Shown here one piece after another: positions 23,501 to 34,588 of a DNA stretch of 64,000 nucleotides (within the stretch, counting starts at the first letter, position 1; each line of letters opens with the position of its first letter). The DNA lies in NCBI GenBank assembly GCA_030248135.1, contig JASANC010003522.1, positions 1 to 64,000 of the forward strand. The letters run 5' to 3'. The notes below the pieces were generated by a model. It searched no databases and had not been told where the DNA came from. It saw nothing but the letters and a program-made list of their open reading frames with translations. Source of the DNA: Theristus sp. LFF4_11 (taxonomy: Eukaryota; Nematoda; Chromadorea; Monhysterida; Xyalidae). A program made the position numbers and the translations under genes.

Positions 23501-24832
23501 TCACAGCGGCGAATCACACGGCAGGAATTTGAGACAGTTTTGCGCGGCGCAGTGGCACGGTTTTGCAGCTTGATTCGTGTGCAGCACACGAGCGAATGTG
23601 CTCGACGAGTAGGAGTACGTGAGCTCTTCGCCGGGTGACACGGCACGATTCGTGAAAAACGCAATCCTCGGCAGCGCAATGTCGTATCGTGCGATCAGCA
23701 CGCTCAGATTCGGATCGCAACTGTGGTTCAGCCATCTGAGAAGATTAGGGAGGGTAAAAACGGCTTAGATATTGCCAGGCAAAAAACCGGTTTTACTTTT
23801 GTTTTGAAACTGTTTCATTTCCAAAATTTTCCCAGCGCCCAGTTTCCAGAACTTTTGGCCTTCACAACCAATTGGAAATACAGCTGAAGTTAGTGTTTCT
23901 TAAGAGGAGTGAAGTTCAGTTCGAGTTTGACAGTTATGTGAGTTTTTTTCGGGATGCAATTTTGCGAGGTCATCGTGCAATCGTTTTCCACTGGTAAAAT
24001 TTCCAAACAAATTTGAGGTAAACAACAGGTGCTTTTTTTGCAAGGAATAACGAACGTTTTTTTTCAACGAAAAAAACCGGTTGTTTTGCCATTCGAACCC
24101 TGATCAACAGGCCTGAAAATGAAACAACACCACAAAACATGCGCGACCGGCCAATATTTCCGTAGTATTTCGGGTCAACGATGGTGAGCAACGCGGCGTC
24201 GGCCGCAGCGACGTGCTCATGAATGGCAAACATGTAACTGTGGCCATGCGGGTCACTCCGTTGCGACGTCAGTCGTCGTCGTGCTTCCGCCACACCAATC
24301 ACTTCACCAATGTACTCGCACACGAAACGACACGCATCGATCGGTGCCTCCGTCACAACGCCACGGCCTGTGCCATTGGCAAGCTGAAACAATTTCTCTG
24401 ATAAAATGCACAGAGTTGACCCAGGATGAGCCATCCGCAAAACTGGTTCTAACCAACCACCATTTATGTTTTTGCAGCCTTCGCCAATTCAGCCCAGATG
24501 AGCTGACCTGAATTTCAGAGAATCATACAAAACCTCACGTCGACAACGGCCAAATGCTGCCGGGGTCCATGCTGTATCAGCCGGTTCGTGCACGTCTCCT
24601 CCGAGCATTTGCATTCAGCGCCGCATTCGACGTGCGGACGCATCGAGTCCAGTGGGTAAGCGAGTCTACCGCAACCGGTGTAATTAGCGCCGAATTGTTG
24701 ACAGGCACACGTGGACGTGTCACACGACGCACCGCACTGGCAGCCTTGAATTGCCTCAAACAATGATGCGTCACAGCCGTCGCTCGGCAGCGGCTGATCG
24801 ATCGGCACGTGCGATCGCTCAATCGTTGACAT
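23501..24832 (-). CDS. SETMAR: Histone-lysine methyltransferase, SETMAR/SET-23 type, complete
   Basis: Three exons (24832-24539, 24383-24148, 23735-23501) give 254 residues. The pre-SET Cys cluster is in exon 1 (GCQCGASCDTSTCACQQFG, ECGAECKCSEETCTNRLIQ). The SET domain starts in exon 2 (GTGRGVVT, FVCEYIGEVIG, YYGNIGR) and continues in exon 3 with WLNHSCDPNL and the SAM-binding/catalytic EELTYSYSS. The post-SET CHCAAQNCLKFLPC closes the zinc site, and the protein ends DSPL as in human SETMAR, which ends DSSL. The usual catalytic Tyr motif (YDY) reads YSY here. The expected activity is mono- or dimethylation of a histone lysine (H3K36/K4 reported for SETMAR; H3K9-type pre-SET). The human gene's fused mariner domain is absent. 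Intron 2 is nearly all MITE. Confidence 0.92.
23746..24102. mobile_element. hAT-type MITE with ACCGGTTTT ends (old copy), filling SET intron 2
   Basis: The left end TAGGGAGGGTAAAAACGG plus 'aaaaaaccggtttta' and the right end 'aaaaaaccggttgttttgcc' plus 'cgaaccctga' form degenerate inverted ends, the same as in the better copies at 31230, 43652 and 58207. Its end lies 11 bp from the splice acceptor. No clear 8-bp duplication remains. Confidence 0.65.
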
Positions 24833-25322
24833 CTTTTCTAGCCATGCTGAGTGAACACTGGATGTTTTTGCGGATTCAAGTGTCGGTTCACACTTGCGAG
24901 TTGCGAATAACAATGTAGATAACGAAATGTGTACGTTAGTCTGCCAACGTTTAGTGACGTTTTTCTAGCAATAGGAAATAGAGCAAATATCAATACTTTT
25001 TATGCCAATCATGAAAATTTTCTAAAGTGAGTAAAACGGGCTTCCCGGATCCAATCAACCATTTGTTGTCAGTCAGCCCTAAACTGTTGCTTGGAACAAG
25101 TCAGTTATAAAGCCACCAAATAACTTGAACTGTGACGGGAGAGAGTAGAGACTGAAATTAACCAAACAGAACCTCAACAACTTAATAAAAGTTGTGATCG
25201 AAATCAAAATCACAATCAAAAAGCACAACTACAACAACAACAACAACAACAACCAGACATACGGATAATATGTAACAATCAAAAGACCACGCGAAATGTT
25301 GCATTCAAATATCATCAGCAGT
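24833..25322. other. Intergenic: SET gene upstream region and AAGAB 3' flank
   Basis: AT-rich, with a CAACAACAA run near 25230 on the plus strand. It separates two minus-strand genes; AAGAB ends at 25323. No exon recognised. Confidence 0.4.
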
Positions 25323-28300
25323 CTACTGGTCAGGTTGTATTTGTTGTTCACTGTCGTCGTCGTCACTGCTGCTGTGCTCGCCCTCCCGTTCATCGCGACC
25401 ATCGACCGCCCTCATGAACGACAGTGCCACATGCTCCGCGTACGCACGACGCTCCTGCAACAACTGGCATCAATGAATGAATGAACAAACTGTTTCAAAC
25501 GCATCATTGGTGGGTGATGCGAGCTGAACGTTGCGAAATGTGCGTAACCTGCGTTCAGGTCATTTGGAATGGATCGCCACCTGATTTTTTAGAGGAGTTG
25601 GAGAGAACAGACACCCCGTTTTGACATCAACTCTTCCATTGGTTAAGCCATCCCGAAATGTCCTGAAAGCAGCTTCTTGGTTTCTGTATCGGTGTTTTAC
25701 CAAGCAAACAGTAATAGTCAGTTGTGTTTGTTAGCGGACACACGTGATCAGGCAGCGAGGCAGCGCGTTGTTTCATTGCGGCAAACTGCGCAAACAACGC
25801 CTCAAACGATTGGTGCCCCTCTGCGTCGGGCGCCGCCGCCTCCAATGCCGCGAACAACGCCGCGTCGTCGTCCGCAACGCGCAGTCCGTCGACGCCAAGG
25901 GACGCCGCCGTCGCTGCTGACTCGCTGTTGCCCGCCTCGTTCGCTTGCTCTTCTCGGGTGCTTTCGGATTCCGTGTTACCTGAAACACAACAGTCACTCA
26001 CTGCCAATTCAACCACATCCAGACGACTTGCGAGTGTTCGTTGCTGGCTTTTGTGATGCAAGCGCCCGGCGACGCGCAACGCCGCCAGCCGAGAGGGCGT
26101 TCCATTGCTGCGCGTGCGGTTGCAACGTGCAAGCAAAAGGGCACCAAAAAATGCAACCAAAACTGGAACTGTTCGCCGACCATTTTGCATGCTGTGATTG
26201 TGATTGAGAGCGGTGGACGGCGAACGGAGCGATTGATGATCGGATTTCATGTTCGCATTTGGCCATGCGTGTGCCTGCAGCACTTGTTTTAGCCGTCCAT
26301 ACGACACCTGCTCCCCATACGCGGCTGCCTCTTCCAATTGTTCGTCACTCGGAGACAGCTCGATCAGTTCGCAGTGCTTCTCGACGCAAAACTCCTGGAC
26401 ACAACGAATCGAATAGAAAGAACCGCCAGAACACTATTTGAAGTGTTGGTATTGCAAAATGCATTTCTCACATCACATGCGATCAGGCGAAATATCGTGG
26501 TCTACAAAATCGCAACGTCGATGACGCCTGTGTCCGTTTCAAGTGCAACAATACAGGGTAACCAAAAAACGTCAATTTTTAAAACGCTCTACAAAGTTCA
26601 CTTCAAAGAATTTGGAAACAACTTGCGAAAAACCAAAAAAAACCTGACGGTGATAATTTCAGCTTTAAACGTGAAATCAGTCGCTAGATCGAGGCGGTTT
26701 TAAAACTGACGTTTTCCATCACCCTGCACAAGCTCTGGTTTTTTGCCTGGGCAACGCAGTTTGTGAAAAGTTTTGAACTTCTTTTCAGGAACATGGAATC
26801 AAACAGCATGAAAAAAAACAAAAACGAGGGAAGCTAACACCATTTCCAAGCAAAAACTCAGCTTGGAAACCGAAAACTGCTGTCATCTAAAAGAATCGTG
26901 CAACAAGTGACGGCGCACCTCGGCGGCTCACTGACCTGCGCACGCTCTCGCATCTGCATTTCACTGCTCAGTTGTTCGCACACGATGACACGCACTGGCG
27001 CGTTCGAGTACAACGCAAACACACTGGCGCACGACTGGCGACACGATGACGTGAAATTGCCATCGAAATGACACACGACCGCTTCAACCTGCGTTGCTGA
27101 AAGAAAGAGAACTTGGCGACTAGGGATGGAGCCGGTTCCGGTCCGGATTCCGGCGCCTAAAATTAGACCCGGATCCGGTCCGGATTCCGGCGCAATTTTG
27201 CCGGATCCGGCCGGAATGGCCGAGACCCGCGAATTAACAAGTTGATTCCTCCGTTTCAGAGCTGTTCAATGGTTTGACAAATTTGTTTCGGTGCTTTGTT
27301 GGTTTTGTTGTTGTACATTTGACATGTGATCAGTGAGCGTTGCTTTAGTTTAGTGTTCTGTTCAGTGGTAAATGGTTCACTGCTTTTGTCTTGAGTGGTA
27401 AACTTATGTGCAGCATCGTCCACTTTAAAAAACGTGGCTGCCAGCTTTTGGCCGACGTTGTTGATGAACAATAGCAGGTTTTTTTTGAAATCAGCCATTT
27501 TCGTTGGTCATATTCAGTTAGCTGTCAAACAGTTGCTTTTTTGTGAGCCCCAGCGACGTGTGTTACCGTAGGTGTGCGGGGGTGCCGTGATCGCCTAAAA
27601 CCCCAGAAACCCCCCAACGACGAATCCACGAGACGACGAATCCATTTCAATGGTGTTGCCCGCCGTTTGCGCGCTGAAGCAGCGCATCGAACAAGTCGAT
27701 GCGAGTGGCATTGGTACGACGAAAAACACGCTGCTGACCAGCATCGACACACGCTTCCGTGCGCTTTTCCACAACGAATCCAACATCATGGCCACGTACG
27801 TTGATCCGCGATTCAAGAATACTGCAGTCGTCTTCGAAAATGAGGGCGCGATTCGTTGTGAACGACTTCACATTGCAAAGAAAATCTTGAAACGACCGGA
27901 GACGCCACCAAACTGCGACGATACATCCGAGATCGCGAACAACGACGATGACGAAAGTGAACGCCAGCCCGAACCAAAAAAGAAATCGACTGGCCTCTAC
28001 GAAGGCATTGAGTTTCACGCTGCGCGACCGCGCAACCCTTCAGGCAAATTTGCCGGATCCATCCCTATTGGCGACCATCTTCATGGCGGGCTTACTGAGC
28101 GTTTGGGGGGCGGAGAAGAGTTTTCCGGATAAATAAAATGGCGAAGTTTTGCCAGTTTTCTTAAAGACTACTTTTCCAAGATAAATTCGACAGTCTACCG
28201 CTAAAGGCTAGGCTACAGTGAGCGAACGACAGCAGAGGAAGACTGTTATGTTTCACAGTACTTCACTGACCATCAACGGCGGTTGCAGTCATCGTGTCGT

Positions 28301-28538
28301 GCTGTGTCGCCACCACGCACAGTCTCACCACGGCCGTGTAGTATTTAGTTTCGAACTGCGTGACAAACGTGTTCGTTTGCTCCGATGAGTCCACACTACC
28401 GTCATCATCGTCGAGTTCGTCAGCGAGCAAACGTTTTGCCAAGTGCAACGCTGCGGACGCATCGGTCGAGTCGGGCACGGCGTTCACAATCACGACGCAT
28501 GGCAACGCATCCGAGCACGCACTCGGCCTCCCAGTCAT
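25323..28538 (-). CDS. AAGAB: Alpha/gamma-adaptin-binding protein p34 (AAGAB), complete
   Basis: Five exons (28538-28271, 27096-26936, 26394-26181, 25979-25744, 25454-25323) make 336 residues with consistent phases; human AAGAB has 315. The N-terminal pseudo-GTPase fold shows LPCVVIVNAVPDS, FETKYYTAVVRLCVV (family: INTKYYTADINLCVV), VEAVVCHFDGN, VRVIVCEQ and FCVEKHCELIELSPSD, then VKQVLQAHAWPN-like text. The middle is acidic and Ala-rich. The C-terminal helix FEALFAQFAAMKQRAASLPD plus ERRAYAEHVALSFMRAVDG matches the conserved adaptin-binding tail, followed by an acidic end. AAGAB is a cytosolic chaperone for AP1/AP2 adaptor assembly. Intron 1 contains a hAT element in the opposite direction. 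Confidence 0.92.
27121..28067 (+). mobile_element. Defective hAT element with perfect 8-bp target duplication
   Basis: The ends are TAGGGATGGAGCCGG and, inverted, TAGGGATGGATCCGGC. The flanks are an identical ttggcgac (27113-27120 and 28068-28075), the 8-bp duplication that defines hAT insertions. Subterminal repeats of the type TCCGGATTCCGG fill 27125-27220. Inside is only the C-terminal part of a transposase. It sits in AAGAB intron 1. Confidence 0.92.
27650..28067 (+). pseudogene. hAT transposase C-terminal fragment
   Basis: The plus frame from 27650 carries a ZBED/hAT-type segment: KNTLLTSIDTRFRALF, then MATYVDPRFKN and an acidic linker with PKKKS. The LDPRFK-type motif precedes the hAT dimerisation region. 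The N-terminal BED finger and the DDE core are missing, and the open frame runs out through the element's inverted end. It is a deletion relic, not a host gene. Confidence 0.75.
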
Positions 28539-28694
28539 GCTCACAATAAGCGATCAGCGTATTTTCAAGTTCCAATGTTTGCAATTTTCACCACGTTTAG
28601 TATACTGTGTCGGTATTGATTGATCAGCCAAACGGAAAACAAAAAAATGTGACGCAATGAAATATGTGATGAATGAACGTTGAAACAAATCACG

Positions 28695-30892
28695 TCACTT
28701 CGACAGACGGTACACACAGCGAGCCAACATCAACAGGCTGAAATACACAATCACATATTATCAATTTTTAGGTTCTGCGACTTAATGGGTTTGTAGACGT
28801 GAAACGAAACGAGTTTCATCTTTATGTGGCAATTCAAAATCACCTGTGACTCGGCCCCACAGTCGAACTATTGTAGGTAATTAGCTGATTGGTTGGTGAT
28901 CGATTACGTGATGCATGCTTTCTGTGCAAACCAAACTCTGCCCCCACAGAAATTTCTGCACAGAAAGCATGCATCAGGTGACCACCAACCAAGCAGTTCA
29001 TTGCCCAGAGTTCGACTGTATATAGGAGACTCGGATCACTTTGCCAGTTTTGAATTGCCGCGTCATGCATCAAACTGTTTACCTATTTATGCGCACATTG
29101 AGTTTCGGGAACAAAATAAAAGACCATAGTAGCAATCAATGGAACAACTTTATTGGTCAGCAAAAAAAATATTTTCCACTTTTATATTTTATTTGACATA
29201 CCTTAAAACGCACACCAGTCCAGCGGGCATCACCTTGTGTGTATTGTAGAATCGATAGCCCATAACAACGGCAAGAACACCGCTGCCTGCTAAAAAAACA
29301 GTACATTCAATTTGCGTGTTTCTCGTTCAGTTACAACACAAGACACGTGTAGTTCATTGACTTGGGTTCTGGTCTGTCCCTCACACTGAGAACCAGGTAG
29401 ATGAAATTTTACGAATCTTTATTTACTGAATAAAGCCATAAAGAATAAACCAAGGCAATGACCATGCTAAAATGAACCGTGACCAGGGGCCACGACGATA
29501 CCCAAACCCAATATTGTGATTGTTTTCATGCGCATGAAGCCAAGAACAGATCAAATTGAAAAATTTGAGGGTTTAGTTTGTGGTTTAGCATCTGCCTCAG
29601 CAGCGACTAGTGTTCCTATTCACGTTTGTGGCGCACGTTATTTCAACGCCAACATTTAATCCCTTTTTACCCACGATTCCATGCATTTCAAAACTTTTTT
29701 AAATTAAAAACATTTTGTCAAAGATTTTTTTGGTTTATATCGCACATTGCGACACCTGAACTTGAGTAAGTCACAAAGTCGTAAAAAATCTATTTCATAA
29801 CAAAACACAAACGAACCGAGCATCAATTGGTCGCTGTTTTGGGCAGCCGCTAAACCACAGAATGCACCGAAGGCCACACCAGCAGCAAGTGAAGCAGTGC
29901 TACCTGATGAAGATGAATGATTGGTTGATTGGTTCACTTCACTCAATGACAAATACAAAAAAGTAAGCAAAAACAGAACAGTCCAAGAAATTGGTGGGAA
30001 GGAAGCCACAAGCACAACAACAAATCAGGCTGAATCAATGGTACCCGCAGTCTCAGTCTCACAAGTCTCACCACACGAGTATGTCTCACATGATATCTCA
30101 CCATACGAAGACAAACAGCGTGTCTTCAGCCCATAGCTGTTCTAGGGGGGGGGGGTTCTTTTCGAATCTATCTCTATCAAAGAAGATTTTTTGACTCAGC
30201 TATTATCTATCCAAAAAAAATTGTCAGCCAGCTATCTATCTGAAAAATTTTGTCTTCGAAGACATAAAATGAGTCAATTTTTGACCAAAATTGACCATTT
30301 TTGCTCGTAACTCTTGAAAATTTCGCTAATTTTCGGTAAAATACACGTTTATACTTGATTAGTAGTGTATTTTTAGCATTATTTTGCTGTTTTTATAGCT
30401 TTTTAGCGTTTCAGCTATCTATCTATCAAATTTCAAAATTTTGACCGCCCCCCCCCCCAAAGTCACATGGCCCCCCGCGCACCCCCCCCCAAAATTTTCC
30501 AGCTATCTATCTATCTGGAAAATTTGCTCCAGCTATCTATATCGGCCCCCCTTAACCCCTCGGCTCTGGAACAACTATGGCTTTCTGAGCGGTAATTGAG
30601 AATTTTAACGATTTTAGAGCAATACAAGCTTCAGTATTCTAAAATCCAAAATGGTACGTTTTGTACCTCGAATTCTAGAACCTCTTTTCATTGTTAAGGA
30701 GGGTCATAAATTCAAAATTATGTTAATACAGTCGCACTCTAAAATATAGCGAATCAGCTGATTGGTTGGTGATCGTGGTGAGCGGGCGGGGGGGGGGCGG
30801 CTGCTTCAAATAAAAAACACACCTTTGGTGAAATAACCGATGAGTCCTCCCGCAAAAACGGTTGCAGCGTACGCAATTCCAACAGCGTCCAT
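28695..30892 (-). CDS. TMEM14: TMEM14-family mitochondrial membrane protein, complete, 94 aa
   Basis: Four exons (30892-30823, 29903-29817, 29286-29202, 28737-28695) join in phases 1, 1 and 2. The product starts MDAVGIAYAATVFAGGLIGY and continues through the family landmarks GSTASLAAGVAFGAFCGLAA, GVLAVVMGYRFYNTHKVMPA and a final LLMLARC helix. These match the four short hydrophobic segments of TMEM14A/C, usually about 100-112 residues. TMEM14C acts in the inner mitochondrial membrane in porphyrin transport and haem synthesis; whether this copy does so is inference. Intron 3 hosts a MITE nested in another MITE. Confidence 0.9.
28768..29112. mobile_element. MITE, family C, interrupted by another MITE
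   Basis: The left half ('ggttctgcgacttaatggg', 'tggcaattcaaaatcac') and the right half ('cagttttgaattgccgcgtc', 'gcgcacattgagtttcggga') are inverted. They are separated by the insertion at 28858-29020. The element lies in TMEM14 intron 3. Confidence 0.75.
28858..29020. mobile_element. Tc1-like MITE (CAGTCGAACT ends) nested in a family C MITE
   Basis: The ends are cacagtcgaact and, inverted, tacagtcgaact. 'agctgattggttggtgatc' at the left and 'ggtgaccaccaacc' at the right pair, and gcatgctttctgtgca pairs with tgcacagaaagcatgc. The same TIR is found on the large foldback at 36604 and on a fragment at 30728. Confidence 0.75.
29287..29816. other. TMEM14 intron 2
   Basis: Intron between exons at 29903-29817 and 29286-29202. 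It is AT-rich; I see no repeat or coding signal inside. Confidence 0.6.
30143..30560. repeat. Low-complexity block: poly-G/poly-C and (TATC)n-like runs in TMEM14 intron 1
   Basis: A run of ten G opens the block near 30146, and C-runs follow at 30448-30490. The motif 'agctatctatct(gaaaaatt)' recurs five or six times. The unit 'tctggaaaatttgctccagctatc.atatcg' has a second copy at 45928-45960, so the block is part of a dispersed repeat rather than a simple microsatellite. Confidence 0.6.
30724..30775. mobile_element. Fragment of the CAGTCGAACT MITE family
   Basis: 'tacagtcgcactctaaaatatagcgaatcagctgattggttggtgatc' is one end of the element seen at 28858 and 36604, cut by a G-rich run. It is in TMEM14 intron 1. 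Confidence 0.55.
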
Positions 30893-31229
30893 CAAAGAAA
30901 ATCAGCGAACCCACATGCACGCACACGGCAACGTGTCAGACAGACTGAAATTTGGATTTTTTAAATTTATTTTCTTTTTACGTGGCCCAAAACAAAACAA
31001 TTGGCCCAAAACAAAACAAAACAATAATTTAAAAAAAATGTTTTTTAATTTAAAAAATTGGGATTTTTACTTTTTTCAACTTTTCATTTAAAAAAGTGAA
31101 AATCCCGATTTTTTTTTAATTTTTAAGTAATCAATTTTTTTTAAAATTAAAATTTGTCCGAAACGCTGGACGAAAATCTGATTGTCGACAAAAATACAAG
31201 TAAGTGCATTCAAACCGCGCTGACGCGCT

Positions 31230-32318
31230 TAGGGTTGAAAAGGTAAAAATACCGGTTTTTTACCGGTAAAAAAACGCGTTTTATTACGAGTTTTTTTACG
31301 GAGGCTAAAAATGGGGTCCTGAAAAAAACGGGAAAACAACCAGGTATTTTTCCCGTTTTTTTCGTTTTTTTCCCCGGTTTTTTCTTCAATTTTTGACGTG
31401 AAATTTTTTTATTGTGTTTCCTTTGATTTGGTCATAGTTTTGCACTTAATGGTACCAACATCAAGTGTGCCGGACCCCGACCCGACGAAAACAAGAACCT
31501 GCGGGCAACACAGAAAAGCACTATTTTGTTTTCTTGTTTTTCGTGTGCTTGTGTATGCGCTGAGTCCTGAGTGAAAAATTCGGATTTCCTTTTTGTATCC
31601 TAACTGGGTGATGACTTTGGCTTTTGCCTTTCTTTCGTCATGGGAGCGGACCACCAAGCCAAACACCCTTTCCCTATCGAATTGGCCGTGAACGCCAGAA
31701 TTTGGTCTTTCGTGTTTCAGTGAAACTGGCGCGTCGCGAGTGAAATATTTTTTAGAAAGCAACCTGACTGCAACCTGACCATATGAATCTCTGTCCATGC
31801 CACTACCTGTGCGATGGTGTGTAGGAACACGGTGAAGATGCCGCAAAAAAGGTGAATCTGCCGCAAATTTTACTTGCGGCATCTGCACCACGTTTCACCA
31901 CACCGTCGCACGGTTCTGGTCCGTACACATCCATACATGTCTTTCTTTCTATGCAGCTGCAAAAAGTGGTACTGTGATTGAGCTTGTGACCAGATTTCCG
32001 GCTGTGATTGTGACCATACCAAAGAATAAACATACATATGCCTTGGTCAATTGTTCGAAGCTGTATTTTATTGAATTTCATGTTCAAAAGCCTGTCAGAA
32101 TCATGGTTTCTATTAGATTGGCAAAAAACACACTTGTGGGTTGTGTTTTGTCACGAAAGACTAACTTCAACAACTCGTAACTTGTTGTACGATTCTTCGT
32201 ACCATTGGTTTTCAACAATTCTCACCAAATAATACTCCGTTTTTTCCCGTTTTTTCCCGTTAAAAAATACCGGTTTTTTTACCGCGATTTGAAAAATACC
32301 GGTTTTTTTTCAACCCTA
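31230..32318. mobile_element. hAT-type MITE with ACCGGTTTTTT ends, 1.09 kb
   Basis: The ends are TAGGGTTGAAAAGGTAAAAA and, inverted, TAGGGTTGAAAAAAAACCGG. The flanking 8-mers gacgcgct and gacgtgct differ at one base. Subterminal blocks of ACCGGTTTTTT and CCCGTTTTTTT repeat at both ends. The centre (31400-31900) has a minus-strand open stretch without family resemblance. Confidence 0.85.
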
Positions 32319-32435
32319 GACGTGCTGAGTTTGAATATTGCACATAATCTTCAAAAAGAACAAGCAAAGCAAGAAAAGAAAAAAGGTAAGCCAAAAAACA
32401 ATAAAAAATAAAAAATATAAAAAAATAAAAACAAA

Positions 32436-32548
32436 ATCGTTCCCATCACGTAACGAGGGTATTGGTTCCACGGGATGGTGAGTCGTCCATTCCCCACTCC
32501 CACCGGTGTTTGGTACCTTCGGGTTTCCGGAATCGGTGGGGGCCAGCT
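32436..32548 (+). repeat. SINE 3' fragment (GTTTGGTACCTTCGGG family)
   Basis: It contains gtttggtaccttcgggtttc followed by cggaatcgg, identical in plan to the 3' body of the SINE at 47392 and a shorter remnant at 57171. The tRNA-like head is not present here. Confidence 0.55.
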
Positions 32549-34038
32549 TCAAATATGAAAAAACATAAAATGATGAATGAAGAGACATCTCATGGATTTG
32601 GTTTTTGTTTTTCATTATAATGTTGAGCCGTCACAGGTGTTGCTGCTGTTTTTAATCTGTGTTTAGGAGGGCCATCCATTGAAGTTTCTTTTGTTGTTCA
32701 TTGATTGTTTCCGGTTTTTCAGTTTTCGGTTCTCGGTTTGTGTGTGAATTGAGTTTTAGATAGAGTATGTGGCCTCCAAATACTTTCAACTTCAGCTTGT
32801 GTCATTGTTGGGTAAATTCATGGCTTGCCCTTTCCCAGTGCCGTTTCACTTATTTTTGAATAATTTTGTCATTATATGTTACTCACCACGTTTTTTGGTG
32901 GTGGTACTGCGTGTTGAATAAAACTCCACTTCAACTTGAACTCAATTTGGACTTACCTTTTGCAGCATGTGGATCCAAACCCAAATTGTGTTTCTGAAAA
33001 TATTTCGCTAAATGCTACCGACGATTAGAAACATTTTCACGAAGATCGTGGTGAGACCCAATAATAACAACGGTACTTATTATTTGCCCAGATAGTCAAC
33101 ATTTAACCATGCACACATTTTTTACCGATGTTCAAACAACCAAGTTATTTTCAGTCGTCTTTTATCGTTTTGCAATTTGAATTTGAAATTTCCCGCCATT
33201 TAAAAAATTTGGCACTCAAACTGCTTAGATTGATTGTTTTCATTCATATTCAACAAACTCTGATCTTTTCCAATTGTTTTGAACTGTTTTGTGTGTTTTT
33301 TAATTTCCCGCCAAACAGAAAATTTGAATTTGGCGCCCAAAATTGTTCACGATTGACTGTTTGATTGATTCCCAACCAGGTCTGATAATTTCCAATCGTT
33401 TTAAAACCTCCGTGTAAAGTCCGTACTTTTGTCAAGCGCGCGCAACGTGTGCTGGCTGAGAATATAAAAATAAAAATGGTTTCATTTTTCGCTTCGCGCA
33501 CCTCTGCTTAATGTCCGTAGTTTTGTCAAGCGTGCTCCGTATAACCTCCGCATACGGTCCGTATTTTTGTCAAGGGCCCTGATTTCCAAGTGCACGTGCT
33601 TTCTATTCAATTTTTTTCTTTTCTAAAATTTGTTTACACAACGGTCAAAAGTGGAGCGATGCGGACCAGTCAATAAAAGAAACGCACTATGCACAGCTAA
33701 CTAGCATTGTATTTTGCTAAAATAGGACACTATAGGACACTCACAAATTCCACTAATCGTGTATAATGGGTTCATTTTTCCTCTGTTCGTCACTCAATCA
33801 AAATAATTGAATGTTTGCATAGGACTGGATGGTGGTTGGTATCTCCAGCCTGGATTATGTTTGCGTCTATTTTTTTAGTTTCCACGTTTTTTGCAGTATT
33901 ACAAACACCGTATCGAAAGACATAAGGTTGCACGTTGGGTACCGGCAATAATTTCCTTTCTAGCAGCACGACTGACTCAAATATTTTTTATCAGTGAGTT
34001 GTTGCATGACCAGCTTTGAACGAATCTGGCGTTCTGAA
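32549..34038. other. No gene; diverged local duplications
   Basis: Two related blocks (about 33170-33300 and 33300-33410) share 'tttcccgcca..aaaaatttg' followed by 'gattgattg' and 'tctgat..tttccaat'. Then three copies of gtccgta-nttttgtcaag occur at about 33420, 33513 and 33566. No coding region is recognised. Confidence 0.45.
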
Positions 34039-34588
34039 ATGGCGATTTCACAGAAGCTGTGGCTGGTGTTTCTGGGTATTGTTGTGGCCATTACCGCTTT
34101 ACAAGACAAGGTTAGAGAGAACATGGAAACGTATAGGTAGTTCGTCGGTTCGCTTGCAGACACTGCATGGAATTTTTGATTTCATCAACCGAGCGGTTCA
34201 TATGCAGTTCTAAGATTGCTAATATAGCATGACAAGCCAAAAGGCATTGCAGATTCTGCCACGTTTTGAATGAGTTTGTTGCCTTTTCTTTTGTTGAAGT
34301 GACGGAACGTTTTTGTCGCAGCACGATGCTGATGAGTTGACGATCGACGGTAACAACAAAGTGAATCGATGGGCGACTGGCACAAAGTGGGCGCACGACG
34401 GAGAGCAGGAGCAGCCGTTGCACGCGTCCAATGAGCATCGCCAATGGCGCCGCAGCCATCCAGCGCTCCGTCACCAGCTGCGACTGCGACCGACGTACAA
34501 CCGACGGTCACCATGGGGATTCAATGCGTTCGACTCTGCCGTCGGAAACGGCCTGCCATTCCAATCCGTCGCTTACAATAAAAAGTAG
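34039..34588 (+). CDS. Small secreted protein, possible neuropeptide precursor (112 aa)
   Basis: Exon 1 (34039-34110) encodes exactly MAISQKLWLVFLGIVVAITA plus LQDK, a textbook signal peptide. Exon 2 (34322-34588) joins in phase 0 after ttttgtcgcag. The mature part is polar, with RR at ~residue 60 and a second RR before the last ~27 residues. The tail (SPWGFNAFDSAVGNGLPFQ, then SVAYNKK) ends two residues after an Asn. NAFDSAVGNGLPF resembles the orcokinin/NLP-15 pattern (AFDSLAGSGF), but only once and imperfectly. A poly-A signal-like AATAAA overlaps the last codons. No amidation Gly precedes the terminal KK. A secreted protein is well supported; the peptide class is a guess. Confidence 0.65.

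Noticed and set aside
27256..27498. Minus-strand frame inside the hAT element as BED finger or host exon
   Set aside because: No Cys/His pattern of a BED finger and opposite orientation to the transposase remnant; probably chance.
31409..31891. Minus-strand open stretch inside the hAT MITE at 31230 as a transposase
   Set aside because: No hAT or other transposase motif is recognisable and the frame has no credible ATG.
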